Shown here: positions 43,669 through 52,878 of the stretch, piece after piece
Layout of the letters: each line of letters opens with the position of its first letter
Position numbering within the stretch: position 1 is the stretch's first letter
Assembly (NCBI RefSeq): GCF_004138335.1
Contig: NZ_RYFW01000001.1
Span: 1,364,001-1,428,000, forward strand
Source of the DNA: Peristeroidobacter agariperforans
GTDB taxonomy: Bacteria; Pseudomonadota; Gammaproteobacteria; Steroidobacterales; Steroidobacteraceae
Length of the DNA: 64,000 nucleotides
Reading direction: 5' to 3'
Notes under the pieces: generated by a model
What the model saw: only the letters and a program-made list of their open reading frames with translations
Databases searched by the model: none
What the model was told of the DNA's origin: nothing
Program-made: the position numbers and the translations under genes

Positions 43669-44136
43669 ATGCGCACCGTGGAGCAATGGCTGGATGAATA
43701 TGGCGAGAGTCATCGCAACGCCATCAACAAGACGCTGCACTGGATCTGCGTGCCCGTCATCGTCGTCAGCTTGATCGGGCTGCTGTGGTCGGTGCCCGCG
43801 CCACGGACTTGGCAGGAAATATCGCCGCTGCTGAACTGGGGCTTGCTGTTTCTATTGGCGGGCGTGGTCTATTACCTCTCCATGTCGTGGTCGCTCGCGG
43901 TCGGCATGGCGGTGTTCGCCGGGCTGGTGACGCTGGTCATCGTCGGACTGCAAAGCTTGCCGTGGCCGTTGTGGAGCGTCTGCATCGCATTGTTCGTCGT
44001 GGCGTGGATCGGTCAGTTCATCGGACATCACTACGAAGGGCGTCGACCGTCGTTTTTCAAAGACATTCAGTTTTTGATGATCGGTCCGCTATGGTTGCTC
44101 AGCTTCATCTATCGAAAACTGCGAATCCCTTACTAG
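43669..44136 (+). CDS. Mpo1-like/DUF962 membrane protein
   Basis: A 155-residue inner-membrane protein of the DUF962 family. The conserved N-terminus is TVEQWLDEYGESHRNAINKTLHWICVP, the C-terminal part has WIGQFIGHHYEGRRPSFFKDIQFLMIGPLWL, and three or four transmembrane helices lie in between. The yeast relative Mpo1 is an Fe-dependent dioxygenase of 2-hydroxy fatty acids using these histidines; the same role here is inference. The ATG at 43669 follows AGGGGGGA, which decides it over the upstream TTG. Confidence 0.82.
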   Translation: MRTVEQWLDEYGESHRNAINKTLHWICVPVIVVSLIGLLWSVPAPRTWQEISPLLNWGLLFLLAGVVYYLSMSWSLAVGMAVFAGLVTLVIVGLQSLPWPLWSVCIALFVVAWIGQFIGHHYEGRRPSFFKDIQFLMIGPLWLLSFIYRKLRIPY

Positions 44137-44262
44137 TTTCGGTAGCTCACCGCGGCAGACACTCACGGATTCAGTGCCGGTTCAGTCCGGTTTTTCCAGG
44201 CTGATCCCCAGCGTGGCGCGGGTGCATAGTGCCGCGCGATTTTTTCAGCGGAGAGGAAACCT

Positions 44263-44931
44263 ATGGTCGATCGTTTTTCCAAGCTCGCCGGTGTCGGCAT
44301 CGTCGTGACCTGCCTGCTCGCAGGCTGCACCACGGTCAATCCGTATACGCGAGAGTCGCAAACCAGCAAGGCTGCCAAGGGCGCGGGCATCGGCGCTGCA
44401 GTGGGCGCGGTGGCTGGCTTGCTGACGAAAGGCGACAAGCTAGAGAACGCGCTGATCGGTGCGGGCGTGGGTGCGTTGGCCGGCGGTGGCGTTGGTTATT
44501 ACATGGACGTGCAGGAAAAGAAGCTGCGCGACAAGCTCGAAGGCACGGGCGTGAGCGTTACGCGCTCGGGCGACAACATCACGTTGAACCTGCCGAGCAG
44601 CATTACTTTCGCGACCAACAGCGCGGACCTGAATTCAGGTTTCTATAACGCGCTCGGCGGCGTTGCGATGGTGCTGAAGGAATACAACAAGACGGTGATC
44701 GAAGTGGCCGGCCACACCGATAGCACGGGCAGCGACCAGTACAACCAGCAGCTGTCGGAGCGCCGCGCTTCGTCGGTTGCGAATTATCTGACGGGCCAGG
44801 GCGTTACTCAGCAGCGCTTGCTGACCGTCGGCGCGGGTGAGTCGCATCCGATTGCTTCCAACGATTCGGAGTCGGGTCGCGCGCAGAATCGGCGTGTCGA
44901 GATGACGATCGTGCCTATCACCAAGGGTTGA
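44263..44931 (+). CDS. OmpA-family lipoprotein with glycine zipper
   Basis: A 222-residue outer-membrane lipoprotein. The lipobox is LAGC (Cys22). A glycine-zipper segment follows (GAGIGAAVGAVAGLL and GAGVGALAGGGVGYYMD, residues ~40-83), then an OmpA C-terminal peptidoglycan-binding domain (~105-220) with ITFATNSADLNSGF, VAGHTDSTGSDQYNQQLSERRASSVANYL and AQNRRVEMTI; the Asp and Arg that bind diaminopimelate are kept. It should tie the outer membrane to the wall. AGAGGAAA precedes the ATG. Followed by a composite repeat region and a terminator. Confidence 0.92.
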   Translation: MVDRFSKLAGVGIVVTCLLAGCTTVNPYTRESQTSKAAKGAGIGAAVGAVAGLLTKGDKLENALIGAGVGALAGGGVGYYMDVQEKKLRDKLEGTGVSVTRSGDNITLNLPSSITFATNSADLNSGFYNALGGVAMVLKEYNKTVIEVAGHTDSTGSDQYNQQLSERRASSVANYLTGQGVTQQRLLTVGAGESHPIASNDSESGRAQNRRVEMTIVPITKG

Positions 44932-44944
44932 TAGAGAAACATTC

Positions 44945-44962
44945 GGGTACATGGATGTACCC
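44945..44962. repeat. Dispersed palindrome, copy 2 (GGGTACAT-GG-ATGTACCC)
   Basis: A perfect 8-bp inverted repeat with 2-nt loop; it is the reverse orientation of copy 1 at 2575-2592. Two more perfect stem-loops follow directly, CCGCCGC-TT-GCGGCGG (44962-44977) and GGCAAAAG-CTTTTGCC (44983-45004). Confidence 0.55.
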
Positions 44963-45013
44963 CGCCGCTTGCGGCGGCGAGAGGCAAAAGTCACGCCTTT
45001 TGCCGACTCGCAC

Positions 45014-45042
45014 GAGGGTCGTAGCAGGATGCCCGATCCCGA
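45014..45042 (+). repeat. Dispersed 29-nt intergenic repeat, copy 2
   Basis: Shares 27 of 29 bases with 12957-12985, with the last 19 identical. It sits between the OmpA lipoprotein gene and the rpoH terminator, next to palindrome copy 2. Confidence 0.5.
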
Positions 45043-45048
45043 GTAATA

Positions 45049-45082
45049 AAAAGGGCCGGCTCTTCACGAGTCCGGCCCTTTT
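45049..45082. terminator. Bidirectional intrinsic terminator between the OmpA-lipoprotein gene and rpoH
   Basis: AAAAGGGCCGG (45049-45059) pairs with CCGGCCCTTTT (45072-45082); inner CTC/GAG extends the stem. T-runs occur on both strands, so it can end both converging transcripts. Confidence 0.85.
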
Positions 45083-45123
45083 GTTTACAGGGTCCATAAC
45101 GCTGATTCAGTCCATTCGTTCGC

Positions 45124-46017
<894 letters not shown>

Positions 46018-46051
46018 GTCGAAGATTCCCCTCCAGTCAGTGGTCAGAAGT

Positions 46052-46078
46052 TTAGCAATCGCGATGTTTGAGTGCTAA
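46052..46078. promoter_or_regulatory. CIRCE element (HrcA operator) upstream of rpoH
   Basis: TTAGCAATC (46052-46060), 9 bp, GAGTGCTAA (46070-46078) matches the CIRCE consensus TTAGCACTC-N9-GAGTGCTAA with a single mismatch. It lies 35 bp upstream of the rpoH ATG. On the minus strand it coincides with a weak promoter (TTAGCA, 18 bp, TAAACT), so HrcA binding would block rpoH transcription. Confidence 0.8.
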
Positions 46079-46115
46079 GTCGACTTGAAAGTTCCGGCGG
46101 CGCCCATAGGTTCCG

Positions 46116-46205
46116 AACGGTTTGCGCTCAGCTAAACCGTTGATAATCCTGAAGTCTTTTAGCCTTCAGGCGGCCCGTGAACCGCAGTCACGAATGCCGT
46201 GACTG
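46116..46205. other. Three consecutive perfect stem-loops between ftsX and rpoH
   Basis: AACGGTTT/AAACCGTT (46116-46123/46134-46141), CCTGAAG/CTTCAGG (46148-46154/46164-46170) and CAGTCACG/CGTGACTG (46185-46192/46198-46205). The middle one has a TCTTTTAGC loop. They may end ftsX transcription, structure the rpoH leader, or form a small RNA. Confidence 0.55.
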
Positions 46206-46236
46206 AGCATTCGGATTGGCGAGGAGAATCGACCGA

Positions 46237-47151
46237 CTAGGTGGGTTCGATGGCCCGCAGATGGCGGGTGGCCGCAAGGTAAGACCCCAGCCAGCCCAGA
46301 ACGATCCCGCTGCCGAGCAGGATCAGGGTGGCCCGTGCGTCCAGGCCGCCCAGCTGGAAGGCGCTGCCGTACAGGCCGGCCAGGCGGCCAATGGGCTCAC
46401 GCAGGATGGCAATCACGGCCGCGGTGATGATCCAGGCGGTAATGCCGCCGCCCAGGCCGTACCAGATGCCGTTGTACAGGAAGGGCCGACGGACGAAGCC
46501 GTCGGTGCCGCCGACGAGCTTGGTCACTTCGATCTCGGCGCGGCGGTTCTGGATGTCCAGCCGGATGGTGTTGCCGACGATGACCATGACGCCGAGCGCC
46601 AGCAGCGCTGCGGCCACGATCAACCCCCGGCGGACCGTCTCGAGGATGGCATTGAGGCGATTCACCCAGGCCGTATCGAGCTGCACGACTTCCACCGACG
46701 GCATCGCGCGCAGGTCGGCGGCGAGGCTGTCGAGATTGGCAGAGGTCGTGAAATCCGCGGCCGGGGTGACGACCAACGTATGCGGCAACGGATTCTCATT
46801 GAGCGCATCGATGGCAGCGCCGAATCCCGAGTCGTGCCGGAACTCCTTCAACGCCGCGTCCGCCGTGATCACTTCGACGTTGCTCACATCACGGCGCTGC
46901 TTGATGCGGCCGGCAGTGCGGCTCGCATCTTCCGCGGAAGTGGGGCGCTTGAGGAACACTGTGAGATCGACGGCTTTGTTCCAATTGCCCGTTGCGTTCT
47001 GCGCATTGCTGATGAGCAGGTGCAAGCACGCGGGCAACGCGAGCGCGATGCCGATGACGAGCACCGTGAGCAGTGTGGCCAGCTTTTGCTGGGACAATCG
47101 GCCGAGCGAGCCGATCGAGGTCTGGGCGTGTCGGGTCAGCCAGGCGCTCAT
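46237..47151 (-). CDS. ftsX: Cell-division permease-like protein FtsX
   Basis: A 304-residue membrane protein. TM1 is at about residues 25-47 (LATLLTVLVIGIALALPACLHLLI), then a large periplasmic domain (to ~165) and three C-terminal helices. VFLKRPTSAEDASRTA and GNTIRLDIQNRRAEIEVTKLVGGTDGFVRRPFLYNG are diagnostic. With FtsE it forms the type VII ABC complex that activates septal peptidoglycan hydrolases. The ATG (TGATG) overlaps the ftsE stop by one base, so it is coupled. Confidence 0.95.
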   Translation of the reverse strand: MSAWLTRHAQTSIGSLGRLSQQKLATLLTVLVIGIALALPACLHLLISNAQNATGNWNKAVDLTVFLKRPTSAEDASRTAGRIKQRRDVSNVEVITADAALKEFRHDSGFGAAIDALNENPLPHTLVVTPAADFTTSANLDSLAADLRAMPSVEVVQLDTAWVNRLNAILETVRRGLIVAAALLALGVMVIVGNTIRLDIQNRRAEIEVTKLVGGTDGFVRRPFLYNGIWYGLGGGITAWIITAAVIAILREPIGRLAGLYGSAFQLGGLDARATLILLGSGIVLGWLGSYLAATRHLRAIEPT

Positions 47152-47882
47152 CACATCGCTCCTTCGGAGCCGGTGATGAGCTTGGCGGGGTCGACGAGTT
47201 TCTCGCCGGCGCTGATGCCCGCGGGAATGTCATCGACGACTCGGCCGCATTCCAGCCGCACCCGTCGCACCGGGAAATGCTCGAGCAGGTACAAGTCGTG
47301 GCTCGCGACCAGCACCGTCACGCCGACTTCGTTGAAGCGACGGAAGATATTCATCACTTCCAGCGACAGCTCGGGATCGAGGTTGCCGGTCGGCTCATCC
47401 GCAATCAGCACCGGCGGCTTGCTCACGACCGCCCGCGCGATGCCGACGCGTTGTTGTTCACCCGTCGAAAGCTCGAGCGGCACGCTCTGTTCGCGACCCA
47501 GCAGTCCCACTTGATCCAGTGCCGCGCGCACGCGCTTGCCGATTTCCTTCGTGCCGACACCCGCGATGATCAGCGGCAGCGCGACGTTGTCGAAGATGGT
47601 GCGATCGTGCAGCAGTTTGTGATCCTGGAACACCATGCCGATCTGGCGGCGAAACGCCGGGACCTTGCGACGCGAGACGCCGCTGACGTTCTGGCCATTG
47701 ATGATGAGTTGGCCGCGCGTCGGCCGCTCGATCAACGAGATCAGCTTGAGCAGGCTGGATTTGCCGGCGCCCGAGTGACCCGTGAGAAACACGACCTCGC
47801 CGCTGTCGATCTCCAGTGAAAGATCGCTGAGCGCCTCGCGGCCGTTCGGGTAGCGTTTGAAAACGTGATCGAAACGAATCAT
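47151..47882 (-). CDS. ftsE: Cell-division ATP-binding protein FtsE
   Basis: A 243-residue ABC ATPase. Walker A is GHSGAGKSSLLKLI, signature LSTGEQQRVGIARAVV (a family variant) and Walker B PVLIADEPTGNLDPE, with the H-loop in VASHD. The opening MIRFDHVFKRYPNGREALSDLSL is typical of FtsE. It powers FtsX during division. The start at 47882 is chosen over an upstream extension because the domain begins there; the gene lies 10 bp after ftsY. Confidence 0.95.
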   Translation of the reverse strand: MIRFDHVFKRYPNGREALSDLSLEIDSGEVVFLTGHSGAGKSSLLKLISLIERPTRGQLIINGQNVSGVSRRKVPAFRRQIGMVFQDHKLLHDRTIFDNVALPLIIAGVGTKEIGKRVRAALDQVGLLGREQSVPLELSTGEQQRVGIARAVVSKPPVLIADEPTGNLDPELSLEVMNIFRRFNEVGVTVLVASHDLYLLEHFPVRRVRLECGRVVDDIPAGISAGEKLVDPAKLITGSEGAM

Positions 47883-47892
47883 GCAGATCGAG

Positions 47893-48876
47893 TCAGTCCC
47901 GCTTGAGCAACGCATCGACGAAAGACTCGGCTTCGAAGCCGACGAAGTCTTCGACGGTCTCGCCGACGCCGAGGTAACGGATCGGCAGTTTTAATTCGTT
48001 GGCGATGGCGAACACGATACCGCCTTTGGCGGTGCCGTCGAGCTTGGTCAGCACGACGCCGGTGACGCCCAGCGCTTCATGAAACAGCTTGGCTTGCTGG
48101 AGCGCGTTCTGCCCCTGGCTCGCATCCAGCACCAGCAACACTTCGTGCGGCGCGCTGGGATCGAGACGCCCCATCACGCGCTTCACTTTCTTGAGCTCGT
48201 CCATCAGGTTCGACTGCGTGTGCAGGCGACCGGCGGTGTCCGCAATCAGCACGTCGAACTTGCGGGCCTGTGCGGACTGCAAGGCGTCGAATGCGACGGC
48301 CGCGGGATCTGCGCCAGTCGCTTGCGCGATCACCGGCACGTCATTGCGCTGACCCCACACTTGCAACTGCTCGACGGCAGCGGCGCGGAATGTGTCGCCC
48401 GCCGCCAGCATCACTTTCATGTCGGCTGCTTTGATGATGCGGGCGAGCTTGCCGATCGTCGTGGTCTTGCCGGCGCCATTCACGCCGACCACCAGCACGA
48501 CGAACGGAATGTATTTGCTGTCGATGACCATCTGGCCCTGCACCGGCCGGACGATGTCCATGAGCTGCTCGCGCAAGGCTTCCAGCAGCGCGTCCAGGTC
48601 GTCGAGCTCGTGGCGCGCCACTTTTTTACGCAGCGCCGTCAGAATTCTTTCGCTGGTGTCGACGCCCACATCGGCGGTGATCAGGCGCATCTCCAGCTCG
48701 TCGAGCACGTTCTCGTCGATCTTGCCGCCGGGAATCAGGTTCGCGAGGTCGTAAGTGAGCCACGAGTCGCCCCTGTTCAACTTGGTGCGCAGGCGCGTGA
48801 ACAGGCTGACCGGCTCCTCGGCAGGAGGTGCAGGCGGTGGGGCGGCGGGCGGCTTGTCCTTCTTGAAACCGAACAT
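47893..48876 (-). CDS. ftsY: Signal recognition particle receptor FtsY
   Basis: A 327-residue SRP GTPase. The short acidic/proline-rich A region (FKKDKPPAAPPPAPPAEEP) is followed by the NG domain: VVGVNGAGKTTTIGKLA (G1), AGDTFRAAAVEQLQVW, DTAGR (G3), VLTKLDG (G4) and GVGETVEDFVGF. It docks ribosome-SRP complexes at the membrane. First gene of the ftsY-ftsE-ftsX cluster, divergent from rsmD. Confidence 0.95.
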   Translation of the reverse strand: MFGFKKDKPPAAPPPAPPAEEPVSLFTRLRTKLNRGDSWLTYDLANLIPGGKIDENVLDELEMRLITADVGVDTSERILTALRKKVARHELDDLDALLEALREQLMDIVRPVQGQMVIDSKYIPFVVLVVGVNGAGKTTTIGKLARIIKAADMKVMLAAGDTFRAAAVEQLQVWGQRNDVPVIAQATGADPAAVAFDALQSAQARKFDVLIADTAGRLHTQSNLMDELKKVKRVMGRLDPSAPHEVLLVLDASQGQNALQQAKLFHEALGVTGVVLTKLDGTAKGGIVFAIANELKLPIRYLGVGETVEDFVGFEAESFVDALLKRD

Positions 48877-48963
48877 TCGTGAGCTTGGATCAGGGTCTCG
48901 CGGCGGGGCGCGCAATTCTAACAGCAACGGCGGCGCGCGCCGGGGCTATCATCCGCCGCGCAC

Positions 48964-49611
48964 ATGGCCAGAGTTCCCAGCAATCGCCGCGCCGTCGGCA
49001 AAACCACCGCCCAGGCCGGCCGCCGTCCGCCGAATCAGTTACGCATCGTGGGCGGCCGCTGGCGCGGCATGCGGATCGATTTTCCCGACGTCGCAGCGAT
49101 CCGCCCGTCGCCGGACCGGGTTCGCGAGACGCTATTCAACTGGTTACAGACGCACATCTCCGGCGCGCGCTGCCTGGATCTGTTCGCGGGCAGCGGCGCG
49201 CTGGGCATCGAAGCGCTGTCGCGTGGCGCCTCGGCGGTGACATTTGTAGACCGCGAGCCGCAGGTGGGCCGGCATTTGACGCAGACTTTGGAGCGTCTGG
49301 GCGCAGCCGGCGCGACCGTCAAAACCGAAGACGCGGTCCGTTTCCTGGAGCGAACGCCGCAGCCGTTCGACCTGGTATTTCTCGATCCGCCATTCGCTTC
49401 GACACTGTTGCAGGCGGTGTTCGCCAGGTTGCCGCAGGGTTGGCTGGCACCGGAAGCGCACATTTACGTGGAATGTCCCTCGAATGTGCCGATGCCACCG
49501 CTGTCAGCCGGCTGGAGCGTGTACCGTTCCAAGCAGGCGGGCCAGGTCGGCTATCATCTGCTGCGAGTCACGACGGCTCGCATCCGTTCCGCTGAAGAGG
49601 TTTTGCCATGA
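48964..49611 (+). CDS. rsmD: 16S rRNA (guanine(966)-N2)-methyltransferase RsmD
   Basis: A 215-residue Rossmann methyltransferase. [51 protein letters not shown] (SAM motif I) and the catalytic DPPF are all present. It modifies G966 of 16S rRNA. A basic N-terminal extension of about 25 residues precedes the domain. It overlaps coaD by 4 bp, the common rsmD-coaD pairing. Confidence 0.95.
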   Translation: MARVPSNRRAVGKTTAQAGRRPPNQLRIVGGRWRGMRIDFPDVAAIRPSPDRVRETLFNWLQTHISGARCLDLFAGSGALGIEALSRGASAVTFVDREPQVGRHLTQTLERLGAAGATVKTEDAVRFLERTPQPFDLVFLDPPFASTLLQAVFARLPQGWLAPEAHIYVECPSNVPMPPLSAGWSVYRSKQAGQVGYHLLRVTTARIRSAEEVLP

Positions 49612-50102
49612 CCGGCGCCATGTATCCCGGCACGTTCGATCCGATGACCAACGGCCACCATGATTTGGTGCGTCGAGCCGCCGGCATTTTCGATCGGGTC
49701 GTGGTCGCGGTCGCCGCCAATCCGGGCAAAGCTCCGCTGTTCACATTGGAAGAGCGCGTCGAGCTGGCGCGCGAAGTGCTGCACGACATTCCCAACGTCG
49801 AGATCACGGGTTACTCGGGTCTCACCGTCGAGTTCGCGCGACAACACGGCCTCGGTGTCGTGGTGCGCGGGTTACGAGCGGTCTCCGACTTCGAGTTCGA
49901 GTTTCAGCTCGCGACCATGAGCCGGCATCTGTCGGATAAGGTCGACTACGTGTTCCTGACCCCCACCGAGCAGTTCAATTTCATTTCCTCCACTCTGGTG
50001 CGCGAGATCGCCAGTCTCGGCGGCAACGTCGCGCAGTTCGTTCATCCCAAGGTCGAGGCCGCCCTGCAACGCGCATGGGCCAAGCGCCGCGCGCAGCAGT
50101 AG
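49608..50102 (+). CDS. coaD: Phosphopantetheine adenylyltransferase
   Basis: A 164-residue nucleotidyltransferase. [19 protein letters not shown] holds the (H/T)xGH motif (here NGHH), [21 protein letters not shown] is family-specific, and [16 protein letters not shown] is the ISSTxxR motif. It makes dephospho-CoA from phosphopantetheine and ATP, the fourth step of CoA synthesis; coaBC for earlier steps is in the same window. Translationally coupled to rsmD. Confidence 0.95.
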   Translation: MTGAMYPGTFDPMTNGHHDLVRRAAGIFDRVVVAVAANPGKAPLFTLEERVELAREVLHDIPNVEITGYSGLTVEFARQHGLGVVVRGLRAVSDFEFEFQLATMSRHLSDKVDYVFLTPTEQFNFISSTLVREIASLGGNVAQFVHPKVEAALQRAWAKRRAQQ

Positions 50103-50169
50103 TCCTCGCCCGTTGAAGCGCTCGCTCGTCTGATTGATTTCGGACGAGACGCGCGCGATTCGAGATCCC

Positions 50170-51852
50170 ATGAAAGTCATCCCGTTGCTTCGTGTCCGCG
50201 TTCTATTCGTTGCATTGTTCGTGTTGCCGCTGGCCGCGCTGGCGGATCAGCCGGATCGCCCGGGCAAAGCAGGCATCGCCAGTGCGCATCAGCTGGCGAC
50301 CGAAGCGGGCATGGAGATTCTTCGTCAGGGCGGCAATGCATTCGATGCGGCGGTGGCTGTGAGCGCCGCGCTCGCGGTGGTCGAGCCGAGCAGCTCGGGT
50401 TTGGGCGGTGGTGCCTTCTGGTTGTTACATCGCGCCTCCGATGGTTTTGAAACGATGGTCGACGCGCGCGAAGTGGCGCCTCGTGCGGCCACTCACGACA
50501 TGTTTCTCGATGAGAAGGGCGATGTCGTCAAAGGTCGGTCGACGTCGACTGCGCTGGCTGCAGGCATTCCAGGCGAGCCCGCCGGTTTCGAATATGTTTC
50601 CAAAACGTATGGAAAGCTGCCGTTCAAGACCGTGTTGCAGCCGGCGATTCGACTGGCGCGCGAAGGCTTTCCTCTGAACAATCGACTGCGCGGCGGCATC
50701 GTCGCCAAGCGCGAGACCTTCAACGCTGGCGCTGCGGCCAGAGTATTTCTGGATAACGGCCAGGTGCCGGCGGTCGGCTTCATCATCAAACAGCCGGAAC
50801 TGGCGAAGACGCTGACGGCGCTCGCCGAGCGCGGCGCCGATGGGTTTTATAAGGGCCAGGTCGCAAAGCAGCTGGTCGACGGCGTAAAGAAAATGGGCGG
50901 CGTCTGGTCGCTGCAGGATCTCGCCGAGTACAAAGTCAAAGAACGCAAGCCGGTGGTAGGCGAATATCGTGGCGCTCGCATCGTCACTGCGCCGCCGCCG
51001 TCGTCCGGTGGCGTGGGCTTGATCAATGCGCTGAATATTCTTTCCGGCTACGACCTGAAGACGGTCGACGACGCGACGCGCGTGCACCTCATCGTCGAAG
51101 CTGCGCGGCGTGTGCACCGGGATCGTGCTGAATATCTGGGCGATCCGGATTTCGTGAATGTGCCGGTGGAGCGGTTGATGAGTCCGCACTACGCGGCTGG
51201 CCAGCGCGCGTCGATTCGCATGGATCGCGCCACGCCGAGTGATTCGTTGCCGAGTATCGCGCCAGCGCCGGTCGGCATGCAGACCACGCACTTTTCCATC
51301 ATCGATGCCGACGGCAATCGGGTCGCCGGCACCATGTCGATCAACTTTTTCTTCGGCTCGGGCCTGATGGTGCCGGGCGTGGGCATTCTGCTGAACAACG
51401 AAATGGACGATTTCGTCGCCAAGGCCGGCGTGCCGAATGGCTTCCGCCTGGTGGGCGCGGAAGCGAACTCGATCGCGCCGGGCAAGCGGCCGTTATCGAG
51501 CATGACGCCGACGTTCGTCGAACGACCGGAAGGCGTGATGGTGCTCGGCACGCCGGGCGGCAGCTACATCATGGGCATGGTGTTGCTCGCCACGCTGGAT
51601 TGGATGCACGGCGTGGCGCCGGATGAACTGGTGAAGAAGGGCCGTTTTCACCATCAGTACATGCCGGACGTTCTGTCGTTCGAGCCTGGTGCGCTCAGCG
51701 CTGACGTACAGGCGACGCTGAAGCAGTTCGGTCACAACCTGCGCGAGTCGCGCCAGCCCGGCAACGTACAGATCGTGACCTGGGATTACCAAACCGGTCA
51801 GGTCAAGGCTGTGTCCGATCCGCGTGGTGTGGGTGTCGGCGTCGTTTATTAA
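50170..51852 (+). CDS. ggt: Gamma-glutamyltransferase (glutathione hydrolase)
   Basis: A 560-residue periplasmic enzyme precursor. The signal peptide spans residues ~1-25 (VLFVALFVLPLAALA). The Ntn-hydrolase body has GNAFDAAVAVSAALAVVEPSSSGLGGGAF, and autocleavage should occur before Thr372 in MQTTHFSIIDADGN, giving the catalytic N-terminal Thr of the small subunit. GTPGGSYI near the C-terminus is also conserved. It cleaves glutathione and other gamma-glutamyl compounds. The ATG at 50170 begins the signal peptide; it lies 67 bp after coaD. Confidence 0.93.
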   Translation: MKVIPLLRVRVLFVALFVLPLAALADQPDRPGKAGIASAHQLATEAGMEILRQGGNAFDAAVAVSAALAVVEPSSSGLGGGAFWLLHRASDGFETMVDAREVAPRAATHDMFLDEKGDVVKGRSTSTALAAGIPGEPAGFEYVSKTYGKLPFKTVLQPAIRLAREGFPLNNRLRGGIVAKRETFNAGAAARVFLDNGQVPAVGFIIKQPELAKTLTALAERGADGFYKGQVAKQLVDGVKKMGGVWSLQDLAEYKVKERKPVVGEYRGARIVTAPPPSSGGVGLINALNILSGYDLKTVDDATRVHLIVEAARRVHRDRAEYLGDPDFVNVPVERLMSPHYAAGQRASIRMDRATPSDSLPSIAPAPVGMQTTHFSIIDADGNRVAGTMSINFFFGSGLMVPGVGILLNNEMDDFVAKAGVPNGFRLVGAEANSIAPGKRPLSSMTPTFVERPEGVMVLGTPGGSYIMGMVLLATLDWMHGVAPDELVKKGRFHHQYMPDVLSFEPGALSADVQATLKQFGHNLRESRQPGNVQIVTWDYQTGQVKAVSDPRGVGVGVVY

Positions 51853-51871
51853 CGCGTCAACATCACAAGCG

Positions 51872-52687
51872 CTACTTCTGACACTGCGGGCAGAAGTACG
51901 TCGATCGCTGCCCCTGCACGAAATGTTTGATCGGCGTCTTGCACACTCGACACGGATCTTTGGTCCTCTCGTAAACGTACAGCTTTTGGCGGAAGTAACC
52001 CGGATTGCCCTCCGGGTTGATGTAGTCGCGCAAGGTCGTGCCGCCGGCGCGAATCGCATCGTTCAGCACGTCCTTGATCGATTTGACCAGTGCGTCGAAT
52101 TCGGGCCGCGTCAGCCGCCCCGCCGCGCGGCGCGGCCGAACGCCGGCGCGAAACAGCGCTTCGCTCGCGTAAATGTTTCCCACGCCGACCACGATCTGGC
52201 CGTTCATGATCAATTGCTTGATCGCGACGCTGCGGCCTTTCGCAGCCCGCGCCAGATATTCACCGTTGAACTCCTCCGACAGCGGTTCCGGCGCCAGCGA
52301 TTTCAGCAATTTGTGCTGGAGCGGATCGTCCTCGGCCCATAGCAGGCTGCCGAACCGTCGCGGATCGTTGAATCGCAGGCATTGGCCGGTATTCATCACG
52401 ATATCTACGTGATCGTGCATGGACGGCGGCGTTGCTGCCGGCAGAACGCGCAGGCTGCCCGACATGCCCAGGTGCAGGATCATGCTGCCGCGCTCGAGAT
52501 CGAACACCAGATACTTGGCGCGCCGTCGCAGCTGAACCACGCGCTGCCCGGCGGCCAGTTCAGGCAGCTGTTTCGGTATCCGCCAGCGCAGTCGTGGCTC
52601 GCGGACGACGACTTTCGCGATCACCCGGCCGACGACCGAGGATTCGATGCCGCGTCGGGTGGTTTCTACTTCAGGTAATTCAGGCAT
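51872..52687 (-). CDS. mutM: Formamidopyrimidine-DNA glycosylase
   Basis: A 271-residue Fpg/MutM. The catalytic N-terminus PELPEVETTRRGIE (Pro2 nucleophile after Met removal, Glu3), the Lys in RRRAKYLVFDLE, VGVGNIYASEALFRAG (H2TH) and the C-terminal zinc finger CxxC-x16-CxxC (CRVCKTPIK to CPQCQK) are all intact. It removes 8-oxoguanine and opened purines from DNA. Convergent with ggt, 19 bp apart. Confidence 0.96.
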   Translation of the reverse strand: MPELPEVETTRRGIESSVVGRVIAKVVVREPRLRWRIPKQLPELAAGQRVVQLRRRAKYLVFDLERGSMILHLGMSGSLRVLPAATPPSMHDHVDIVMNTGQCLRFNDPRRFGSLLWAEDDPLQHKLLKSLAPEPLSEEFNGEYLARAAKGRSVAIKQLIMNGQIVVGVGNIYASEALFRAGVRPRRAAGRLTRPEFDALVKSIKDVLNDAIRAGGTTLRDYINPEGNPGYFRQKLYVYERTKDPCRVCKTPIKHFVQGQRSTYFCPQCQK

Positions 52688-52878
52688 GACGATGGCGATG
52701 ATAGCGGTGCCATGCTCCGCGCATTGAAAGTCGCCGGTTCGGCTCGAACATAGCTGTCGCCGGTGCGTTGCTGGTGCTCAGGGAATGGCTCATTTGTGGG
52801 GGCTTTCGGGGTTGGTTATAGTCCGGCAGCCTGGTTTTTTTTGAATCCTATAAGCTTTGCAGCCTTGCAGGGGCGCCT

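Noticed and set aside
46084-46110. A firm call of a sigma-32 promoter at CTTGAAA...CCCATAGG.
   Set aside because: The spacer is 1-3 bp shorter than in well-known sigma-32 promoters and it points away from rpoH, so it is only mentioned as a weak possibility.
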